DNA from: Candidatus Saccharimonadota bacterium
GTDB taxonomy: Bacteria > Patescibacteriota > Saccharimonadia > Saccharimonadales > Saccharimonadaceae
Assembly: GCA_030527565.1 (NCBI GenBank)
Contig: JAUNAO010000025.1
Span: forward strand, 1 to 8,824
DNA: 8,824 nucleotides
Reading direction: 5' to 3'
In this document: one piece after another, positions 1-5,414 of the stretch
Layout: each line of letters opens with the position of its first letter
How positions within the stretch are numbered: position 1 is the stretch's first letter
Made by a program: the position numbers and the translations under genes
The notes under the pieces: model-generated
Seen by the model: the letters and a program-made list of their open reading frames with translations, nothing else
The model's database searches: none
What the model was told of the DNA's origin: nothing

Positions 1-900
1 GCGACGGATTCTTTCGCAGTGATTCTGTCTGAGGCACGCAAATACGGTCTTAATCTTACCGTGGCTAACCAGTATGTCGCCCAGATGACCGATCCGGTGC
101 GCGATGCGGTATTTGGTAACGTTGGTACGACGATTTCGTTCCGCGTCTCGGCGGACGATGCTCCGGTGCTTGTTAAGCAATTCGAGCCAACTTTCGAGGC
201 GAGCGACTTACTACAACTTAATAACCGCCACTTCGTTATCTCAATGATTATTAATGGCGAGAAAGTTCCGGCTTTCTCTGCAACTACCCTGTCAATTCCT
301 CCTACTCCGGCAGATAATTTTGAGCGGATTATTAATCATTCTCGGCGCGAATTTGGACGTCCGCGGGCCGAAGTTGAGGCGGAGATTCGAGAGACGATTG
401 AGCAGGCCGAAAAATACAAGAAAGAGTTATCGGATTCGGGGAGGGAAGCAGGCGAAATGTCTAACTTTGACCGCTCCTTGCGTAATACCGAACAAAAACC
501 GAACTTGAAGTTTGAATTTACGCCACAAGCGGATTTTCGTCGCCAAAACCTTAGCCCTAACGCCGCTGAAGGCAAGGAGAGGCTTGGATTGAAGGATCTG
601 GCTAAGTTAGTCGAGAAAAATAAGAAAGGGGCCCCAGAAGCGATCGTAGAGGCCGAGAAGAAGGTAGACAAGAAGCCAAATTTGACCGAAAACATTAAAA
701 AAGAAATGAAAAAACGGGGTAAACAGAGAGGGAAGAAAGCAGTTTCTAGTATTTCCCCGACCCCTGTTACTTCCCCTGTTAAGCCTCAAAGAACAGAGGT
801 AGAGGCTAAAAAACCAGTTTCAGAGACCGTTAAGCCCGATCCGATCGCTAAACAAAAATCCGATACAAATATTGATGGATTTTTCAAAATTGAGCATTAA
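1..900 (+). CDS. TraG/VirD4-like type IV secretion ATPase, C-terminal part (5' truncated by window edge)
   Basis: Frame 1 is open from the first base to the TAA at 898-900, giving 299 visible codons. The GTG at 19 is therefore not the start, and the gene begins upstream of the window. The first residues (ATDSFAVILSEARKYGLN, then a TVANQYVAQM segment) match the stretch just after the Walker B region in hexameric coupling/conjugation ATPases of the TraG/VirD4/DUF87 type. These pump DNA or protein through a type IV secretion channel at the inner membrane. The remainder of the RecA-like core (GNVGTTISFRVSADDAPVL, then a FEASDLLQLNNRHFV stretch) ends near visible residue 105. A charged, probably helical segment follows (about 110-150), then a Lys/Glu/Pro-rich tail that is probably disordered (about 190-299). 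The Walker A and B motifs lie outside the window, so ATPase activity is inferred. It converges on the dcw cluster and appears unrelated to it. A VirB4-like or other DUF87 ATPase is the main alternative. Confidence 0.8.
   Translation, partial: ATDSFAVILSEARKYGLNLTVANQYVAQMTDPVRDAVFGNVGTTISFRVSADDAPVLVKQFEPTFEASDLLQLNNRHFVISMIINGEKVPAFSATTLSIPPTPADNFERIINHSRREFGRPRAEVEAEIRETIEQAEKYKKELSDSGREAGEMSNFDRSLRNTEQKPNLKFEFTPQADFRRQNLSPNAAEGKERLGLKDLAKLVEKNKKGAPEAIVEAEKKVDKKPNLTENIKKEMKKRGKQRGKKAVSSISPTPVTSPVKPQRTEVEAKKPVSETVKPDPIAKQKSDTNIDGFFKIEH
486..504. repeat. Copy 1 of an exact 19-nt direct repeat
   Basis: TACCGAACAAAAACCGAAC occurs here inside the ATPase gene (coding within NTEQKPN) and again at 1369-1387 in the intergenic region, in the same orientation. 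The unit has internal 11-nt periodicity (ACCGAAC twice). The identity is seen directly; its meaning is unknown. Confidence 0.6.
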
Positions 901-910
901 TTAAAAACAA

Positions 911-945
911 AAAACTGGCGGGAGGAAATTGACGCCGGCTTTTTG
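911..945 (+). terminator. Possible Rho-independent terminator after the ATPase gene
   Basis: CTGGCG (915-920) can pair with CGCCGG (933-938), 6 bp including one G-U, across a 12-nt loop. The stem is flanked by an A-run on the left and CTTTTT (939-944) on the right, 10-45 nt after the upstream TAA. The A/T flanks make it potentially bidirectional. The loop is wide and the stem short, so strength is uncertain. The loop also contains GGAGG, which could serve as a Shine-Dalgarno, although no start codon lies at a good distance from it. Confidence 0.45.
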
Positions 946-954
946 GTCGAAAAT

Positions 955-1083
955 ATGAAATTTAGCAGAAATGGTGGTTGGAACACTTCGATATTTTCAA
1001 CGTCTTACAATATACCTTTTAGGTCTTTCTATATAAATCAAAAAGATGGTAACTTATACGTCTTCTATAGGGAATTCAGCTAG
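955..1083 (+). CDS. Possible 42-residue small protein, or in-frame remnant after the ATPase stop
   Basis: An ATG at 955 opens 42 codons to the TAG at 1081-1083. The product is MKFSRNGGWNTSIFSTSY, then a segment ending GNLYVFYREFS. It is rich in aromatic and polar residues and reads like genuine protein, not random translation. The frame is the same as that of the upstream ATPase gene, and it is also open from codon 901 to this ATG, so 60 sense codons follow the ATPase TAA. No Shine-Dalgarno sits at a normal distance: GGGAGG at 920-925 is about 30 nt upstream. It may be a small gene, a decayed C-terminal extension or a readthrough product. I do not recognise the family. Confidence 0.3.
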   Translation: MKFSRNGGWNTSIFSTSYNIPFRSFYINQKDGNLYVFYREFS

Positions 1084-1104
1084 TCATTTTTTGAACTTTC
1101 TAAG

Positions 1105-1142
1105 CGAAAGATAAAGAAAATGCGAACGAAGCTCGCATTTTC
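1105..1142 (-). terminator. Possible terminator of the dcw cluster (minus strand)
   Basis: On the minus strand a perfect 10-bp stem, GAAAATGCGA (1142-1133) with TCGCATTTTC (1125-1116) and a 7-nt loop, is followed by the U-rich tract TTTATCTTT (1115-1107). It lies about 280 nt past the stop of the ftsQ-like gene, which is far for an operon terminator. No better candidate was found nearer. Confidence 0.4.
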
Positions 1143-1368
1143 AGAGGCGAGCCCTGTAAAGACGGGTGCGAGCCAGGTTTCGTGTGGAAGTTTAAAAATG
1201 ACGCGAAGATTTCGCGGTTCGGGCGATTTTTTTGAGTTTTGGTGGATTTTCGGGTTTTTGGCCAGATTTTTTGAATTTGACATTTCCCCGTTTTTATTTC
1301 CCTTTTCCATGGTTTTACCATGTTGTTCGGAACTTTTAACCGCGCTCCATACTTCCGATTTTTACAAT

Positions 1369-1387
1369 TACCGAACAAAAACCGAAC
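1369..1387. repeat. Copy 2 of the exact 19-nt direct repeat
   Basis: Identical over 19 nt to 486-504 and in the same orientation. Here it is noncoding, 34 nt beyond the 3' end of the ftsQ-like gene. Two GTTCGG-type inverted partners occur nearby (GTTCGGAAC at 1325-1333), so local pairing is possible. Confidence 0.6.
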
Positions 1388-1420
1388 AGAGAAGAGAGAA
1401 TCACAAAATTGACGTTTTTC

Positions 1421-2008
1421 CTATTTCCAGTAGGCTTTACGTTCGATGCGGACGTCGATATAAGTAAAATTAGTAATTCCCTTGTCGGCGAGATAGCGAA
1501 TCATGCGATCGGCATCTTCGACTGACACTGCAGTTCCTCGCGTCGTAATGAGTTTGATAAAGCCCGTATAGCCTTCCAAATAAAAATCCACTTCGCGGAT
1601 AGCACCGGACGGGATAACGGCTTTTACCGGCGTATAACCAAGTTCGCGAAAATCCGCTTCGGCCTGGCCAATGTATTCTTTGATACTGCTCGGGAGTTCT
1701 CCGCTGTAATCTTCGTCAATTACTTCAATTGTTGGGGAATATGGAACGGTAACAGACGGAGTGTAAGTCGGCTGTTCCCTCTCGCTAAAGAGGGGAAGAA
1801 TGGCAAAAATGGCAGCTACAATTGCGACGACAAAACCAGAAATTGTTAATACTAAGCGAAGTTTTTGCTTCTTCTGGCGTTTTTTATGGGCAGCGGAACG
1901 CTCAGAAGCGGTTTCGAGTCGTTCCCTCCTCTCACCAATCGTACGACCAGAACGAAGAGAAGATTTTTTATTAGCGCTACGACGCGCAAGCTTCGGCGCC
2001 TCCTCCAT
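1421..2008 (-). CDS. ftsQ: FtsQ/DivIB-like bitopic division protein (divergent, short)
   Basis: The 195-residue product has a very basic cytoplasmic N-terminus (1-50, dense in Arg/Lys), one membrane helix at about 51-74, and a roughly 120-residue external part. Type II topology, position after murG at the end of a dcw cluster, and a C-terminus ending YIDVRIERKAYWK resemble the last strand of the FtsQ/DivIB beta domain. In the divisome, FtsQ binds FtsL (and FtsB where present) and recruits FtsWI. Bacterial FtsQ is usually about 250 residues or more with a POTRA domain after the membrane helix. Here residues 75-110 are Pro/Ser/Thr/acid-rich linker and no clear POTRA is seen, so the name is tentative. 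The ATG overlaps the murG stop by one base (TAATG). A strong GAGGAGG lies at 2019-2013, 4 nt upstream and inside murG, so translational coupling is likely. Confidence 0.65.
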   Translation of the reverse strand: MEEAPKLARRSANKKSSLRSGRTIGERRERLETASERSAAHKKRQKKQKLRLVLTISGFVVAIVAAIFAILPLFSEREQPTYTPSVTVPYSPTIEVIDEDYSGELPSSIKEYIGQAEADFRELGYTPVKAVIPSGAIREVDFYLEGYTGFIKLITTRGTAVSVEDADRMIRYLADKGITNFTYIDVRIERKAYWK

Positions 2009-3204
2009 TAAGCCTCCTCAATAATTATTTCGGCGAGACGGCGAGCTGCATCGGCACGAGCTTCTTCGTGGAGACGGTTCGCCATTTCAGTACAAAGATC
2101 CGGCGATTTAATTAAATGGCGAATTTCTTCGAGAAGTTTACCCGGATTTTTCATCATTTCAGAGTCTTTCAACATCGAAACAGCTCCGGCCTCAGCAAGG
2201 CGTTCGGCGTTTTTGACTTGATGGCCGCCCGGGAGAGGCTCAAATGGGACCAAAAGGACGGCTTTTTTCAATCCAGCCATCTCGGCGATAGTCGTCGCGC
2301 CAGCACGCGAAACGATGACATTCGCAGCGCCCATTAGTTCGTTCATAGTTGTATTAAATTCCCACATCCGAAAATCCGACTCGAGCGAAGCGTTATCCCA
2401 GTTTTCATATTTCTTCAAATCGATCATATTCTCATAGTGTTTGCGGCCGGCAACTAGGGCGACTGAAGTGAATTTAAGTAGCTCTGGTAAAATAATTCTC
2501 GTAGTTTCGTTAAGATTTTCGGATCCTTGCGAACCGCCAGTAATAACAACGAGGGGTTTGTCTGGACTAAATGAAAAAGCCTTTTTTAGATTTGGGACGC
2601 GTGAGGCTGGGACGGCTTTAAACTCAGGGCCGACCGGAATGCCAGTCCAGACGAAATTTGGATGTTCTTTTAGAGTTTCTTCGGACAGAGGAACACCAAA
2701 AGCAACTTTCCGAGCTTTTTTCATCAAGATGCGATTTGCGAGACCAGCGACGGCATCAGATTCATGAATGATGTATGGGATTTTAAAGAATCTAGCAGCC
2801 AGGCCAACTGGAAGGCAGACGAAGCCGCCTTTTAGGAAAATAATGTTGGGACGGTTTGCTTTTGGGAGTAGACGGAAAAAACTCATCAAAAATCCACCAA
2901 TAAAACCGAAGAAACCCTTAATGTTTCCCCAAATAATATCTTTCAGGGTGTGTTCAATATGGATAAAATAATCTTTAAAACGCCAACCAGAATAACGGTG
3001 GAACTTACCCGCAAGAATGCGGCGGACGCGGATTTTTACACCGACACCGAGCTCGGTTGTTAGTTTTGTAACGTTTTTGTAATATTTAAAGTCAGTCCAA
3101 AATTCAACCTTCGTCCGAGGCTTCTCTTTCAAGATTTCACGGATTACGGCGACGGCTGGTGTGACGTGTCCCCCCGACCCCCCGCCGACTACTAGTATTT
3201 TCAT
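2008..3204 (-). CDS. murG: MurG, UDP-GlcNAc:lipid I N-acetylglucosaminyltransferase
   Basis: It transfers GlcNAc from UDP-GlcNAc to lipid I on the inner face of the membrane, making lipid II. The 398-residue protein shows the GT-B/GT28 layout. The N-terminal loop is GGGSGGHVTPA (7-17, His13). The central FLKGGFVCLPVGLAA (123-137) and HESDAVAGLANR (147-158) correspond to the acceptor-side motifs. The C-terminal nucleotide-sugar domain has GGSQGS (223-228), SRAGATTIAEMA (299-310, with Glu308) and PLPGGHQVKNAERL (323-336). It is longer than typical MurG (about 355 residues), chiefly through an aromatic/hydrophobic segment at about 66-115 that may aid membrane association. The start gives the intact GGGSGGH loop only two to three residues after the usual MKI-type opening and has AGAGAGG (3220-3214) upstream, so it is well supported. 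It overlaps the end of ftsW by 68 nt and the ftsQ-like start by 1 nt. Confidence 0.95.
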   Translation of the reverse strand: MKILVVGGGSGGHVTPAVAVIREILKEKPRTKVEFWTDFKYYKNVTKLTTELGVGVKIRVRRILAGKFHRYSGWRFKDYFIHIEHTLKDIIWGNIKGFFGFIGGFLMSFFRLLPKANRPNIIFLKGGFVCLPVGLAARFFKIPYIIHESDAVAGLANRILMKKARKVAFGVPLSEETLKEHPNFVWTGIPVGPEFKAVPASRVPNLKKAFSFSPDKPLVVITGGSQGSENLNETTRIILPELLKFTSVALVAGRKHYENMIDLKKYENWDNASLESDFRMWEFNTTMNELMGAANVIVSRAGATTIAEMAGLKKAVLLVPFEPLPGGHQVKNAERLAEAGAVSMLKDSEMMKNPGKLLEEIRHLIKSPDLCTEMANRLHEEARADAARRLAEIIIEEA

Positions 3205-4369
3205 TTTTAGTTACCTCTCTACTAGTATAACACGAAATCTGTAAACTTAAGCCAATTGCGAAAGAAATGAAGAGCATACTTGTACCGCCATAAGAGAGGA
3301 ACGGCAAGGTAATTCCGGTTACTGGAACTAATGAGGTCATTGCCATGATATTAACGGCGACCTGGGCGAGCACCCAAGCAAAAACGCCGGTGACGAGATA
3401 ACGTTCCGAAGGAGCAGGCGCGTGGTCCGCAACTTTTAGTAAACGAAGTAAGATCGCGGCGAAGATCGCAACAATTAGGATCAGACCGACGAAACCAAAG
3501 GTTTCGCCGAGAATGGCGAAGATGGAGTCGTTGATAGATTCTGGGAGATAGCCGGTGGCTTGAACGGAATTACCAATTCCAACACCAAATAATCCGCCGG
3601 TACCGATCGCGAGCATAGCGTTTTCGACATGGTAAGTTGCATCGGTGCTGCCACTGCCAGTTAAAGTCGCCCACCAAGATTCAACGCGGCTAATGCGATG
3701 GCCACCAAAAGCGATGAAACCAATGACGGCAACGAGAATAAGGGCGAGAATGATGAGATATTGTTTAGCTGGGACACCGGCGACGAGGAGCATGCCAAGA
3801 ATAATTGCGATCAACGCGACACCGGTACCGAGATCACCCTGAGCAACAACAACTAAGCCGAGTGAAGCGCCGCAAACTAGACAAAGTGGCCACCAAAACT
3901 CCTGCCATTTACCAATACTTCCCTCTTCTTTTTTACGGGCAAGAAAATCTGAGAGGTAAATTACGAGAGCGATTTTTAAGGCTTCTGCAGGCTGAAAACT
4001 AATGACGCCAAGGTTGAACCAACGGCATTCGCCGAGTTCGCACTTTGCGAGCGATGAGCCAGCAAGTGAAAGAATCCAAAGTAGGGCCGACAAAGCCAGC
4101 GCGCCGATTAAAATTACTTTTGACCATTTACGGAGAAAACTGTATGGAATAACTTTAAAAGCAATAAAAAAAGCAACGAGGGAGAGAGCAACAGAGCGAA
4201 GCTGGCCAAAAAAGAAGTCGTTTGCACCGTAATTTGCGCCATAAGTCGAATTTAGGACGTTCGCACGCATAGGGCCGATCGCATAAATCACAATCAGTCC
4301 AAGCGCCATTAAGCCGAGTGTTGAAAAAAGGATAACAAGATCGGATTTATGTTTTCGGATGGCGGCCAT
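3137..4369 (-). CDS. ftsW: FtsW, SEDS-family septal peptidoglycan glycosyltransferase
   Basis: This 410-residue polytopic protein polymerises lipid II at the septum together with its PBP partner FtsI, encoded two genes upstream. Family signatures are CRWFNLGVISFQPAEALK (115-132), GDLGTG (178-183), GIGNSVQATGYLPESINDSI (264-283) and PFLSYGGTS (356-364). Asp281 in PESIND is at the position of the conserved catalytic Asp of SEDS enzymes. RodA is the main alternative; the dcw position next to ftsI, mraY and murG favours FtsW. The ATG is 3 nt after the mraY stop and lacks a good Shine-Dalgarno (only a G-run about 13 nt upstream), so translation probably depends on ribosomes finishing mraY. The C-terminal tail (about 379-410) is Arg/Ser/Thr-rich and encoded entirely over or beside the start of murG, so it is probably poorly constrained. 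Confidence 0.93.
   Translation of the reverse strand: MAAIRKHKSDLVILFSTLGLMALGLIVIYAIGPMRANVLNSTYGANYGANDFFFGQLRSVALSLVAFFIAFKVIPYSFLRKWSKVILIGALALSALLWILSLAGSSLAKCELGECRWFNLGVISFQPAEALKIALVIYLSDFLARKKEEGSIGKWQEFWWPLCLVCGASLGLVVVAQGDLGTGVALIAIILGMLLVAGVPAKQYLIILALILVAVIGFIAFGGHRISRVESWWATLTGSGSTDATYHVENAMLAIGTGGLFGVGIGNSVQATGYLPESINDSIFAILGETFGFVGLILIVAIFAAILLRLLKVADHAPAPSERYLVTGVFAWVLAQVAVNIMAMTSLVPVTGITLPFLSYGGTSMLFISFAIGLSLQISCYTSREVTKNENTSSRRGVGGTRHTSRRRNP
3189..3228. repeat. 10-bp direct repeat CTACTAGTAT flanking the murG start
   Basis: CTACTAGTAT occurs at 3189-3198 and 3219-3228, exactly 30 bp apart, with the murG Shine-Dalgarno and ATG between. Each copy contains the palindrome ACTAGT. 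It could be chance, a small duplication or an operator-like pair. Confidence 0.4.
3224..3232 (-). promoter_or_regulatory. Possible extended -10 element before murG
   Basis: The minus strand reads TGTTATACT, a TGnTATAMT-type extended -10, ending 19 nt before the murG ATG and lying within ftsW codons. No convincing -35 was found. A start 6-7 nt downstream would fall inside the AGAGAGG ribosome site, which weakens the call. Confidence 0.25.
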
Positions 4370-4372
4370 GGA

Positions 4373-5398
4373 TTAAATCGCACCCCCAGCAGTAGCTAGG
4401 AAGATACCGACGATTGCGCAAACACCTGCGATGATCCAAAAACGCATGACGATCTTCGATTCCCCCCAGCCTTTCGCTTCGAGATGATGATGTAATGGTG
4501 CGGAAATGAAAAGTTTTTTGTGGAAGACTTTTTTCCAGAAAAGTTGAAGCAGGCTCGAAGCGGTCTCAACGACAAAAACTAGACCGATAATCGGAAGTAG
4601 TAAGAACGAATTTGTCATCATCGCAACTACGCCAAGTCCAGCGCCAAGCGCGAAGGAGCCAGTATCACCCATCATGAATCGAGCTGGTGGGACGTTAAAC
4701 CAAATATAAGCAAGGAGCCAGCCAACAACTGTCAAACAGAAGCCGAAGAGCAAAACCTGCCCCTGTAAAAGAGCGATAATTCCGTAGGCGCCGTAAGCAA
4801 GCATGGCGAGACCACCGGAAAGACCGTCGAGACCGTCGGTAATATTAACGGCGTTTGAGGTTGCGACGACGGCGAAAGCAAAAACAAGAATCATACCGAT
4901 GACCCCAATTTCGATATTACCTATAAATGGGACAAGGATCGAGGTCCATTCGAGCTTTACGGCAAAAAACCAGCCGAGCGCGAGGCCAACGATTGTGATT
5001 AACGCAAACTTAACCGGCCCACGCAGTCCTGCTGCACCGCGACCGGAGCCAAAGATATTAATCGCATCGTCGATTACGCCGACAAATGAGCCACCAAGAA
5101 AACCAACGAGAGGCAGCCAAGTCTGGCCACGTTCCAAGTTGAACAACCAAGTTACAACAGTAATCGCAATCACACCAACTAGACCGGCCATGGTTGGAAA
5201 AGAACGCTTGAATTTGTGAGCGTGAAGTTTTGTCATGACCGGAAGAGATTTGCCATCAACGGTCTTTTTCTTTTGTTTTTTCCAAAAATGATACTTATAA
5301 GCGAAGTGCGTATAAATCGGAGTTAACATCATCGAAAACAGGAAGCCCGCAAGCGCGAGAAGCAACCCATAAAATAGTTCCTCGTTAATCAGTTCCAT
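4373..5398 (-). CDS. mraY: MraY, phospho-MurNAc-pentapeptide translocase
   Basis: This integral membrane enzyme moves phospho-MurNAc-pentapeptide from UDP onto undecaprenyl phosphate, making lipid I. At 341 residues it is normal in length. Motifs include TMAG (69-72), IDDAINIF (109-116) with the catalytic Asp pair D110/D111, Lys130 following GLRGPVK, NAVNITDGLDGL (182-193), MGDTGS (243-248, Asp245), and PLHHHLEAKGW (301-311), the HHH motif that separates MraY from WecA-type relatives. About ten hydrophobic segments are visible. It starts 7 nt after the ftsI stop. The nearest AGGAG is 15 nt from the ATG, too far for ordinary initiation, whereas a perfect TATAAT ends 6 nt before it, so a leaderless transcript from an internal promoter is plausible. 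Confidence 0.96.
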   Translation of the reverse strand: MELINEELFYGLLLALAGFLFSMMLTPIYTHFAYKYHFWKKQKKKTVDGKSLPVMTKLHAHKFKRSFPTMAGLVGVIAITVVTWLFNLERGQTWLPLVGFLGGSFVGVIDDAINIFGSGRGAAGLRGPVKFALITIVGLALGWFFAVKLEWTSILVPFIGNIEIGVIGMILVFAFAVVATSNAVNITDGLDGLSGGLAMLAYGAYGIIALLQGQVLLFGFCLTVVGWLLAYIWFNVPPARFMMGDTGSFALGAGLGVVAMMTNSFLLLPIIGLVFVVETASSLLQLFWKKVFHKKLFISAPLHHHLEAKGWGESKIVMRFWIIAGVCAIVGIFLATAGGAI

Positions 5399-5404
5399 GC
5401 TTAT

Positions 5405-5414
5405 ATTATACTAC
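5405..5414 (-). promoter_or_regulatory. GTAGTATAAT -10-type element 6 nt before mraY ATG
   Basis: The minus strand reads GTAGTATAAT, with consensus TATAAT at 5410-5405, then ATAAGC, then ATG. This places the expected transcription start at or next to the initiation codon. The -35 region is weak (TTTCCA at 18-nt spacing). The same ten bases at the same distance precede rsmH. The element overlaps the last codons and stop of ftsI. Confidence 0.5.

Larger units (their letters stand above)
1084..1420. other. Convergent intergenic region with clustered hairpins, no convincing gene
   Basis: This lies between the 3' ends of two convergent units. It has three clear hairpins: a perfect 10-bp stem at 1116-1125/1133-1142, CGCGAA/TTCGCG at 1202-1207/1211-1216 with a 3-nt loop, and CATGGT/ACCATG at 1308-1313/1317-1322. 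GCGAGCC is repeated at 1147-1153 and 1168-1174. A T7 run at 1226-1232 follows the second hairpin by 9 nt and could help end plus-strand transcription. Open frames exist on both strands (plus 1120-1467, minus 1080-1310), but neither has a Shine-Dalgarno or a recognisable domain, and both run through the hairpins. A structured RNA or dispersed repeat is possible. Confidence 0.5.

Noticed and set aside
19..900. GTG at 19 as the start of the ATPase gene
   Set aside because: The frame is open to the window edge and the six codons before it (ATDSFA) continue the family motif, so the gene is truncated by the window, not started here.
1080..1310. 76-residue minus-strand ORF beyond the ftsQ-like gene
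   Set aside because: No Shine-Dalgarno, low-complexity Lys/Asn-rich start, and it covers the hairpins; kept only as part of the possible structured or repeat element.
1120..1467. 115-residue plus-strand ORF
   Set aside because: No ribosome site, no domain, Phe/Trp-rich translation of T-rich DNA; it runs through hairpins and over the 3' end of the ftsQ-like gene.
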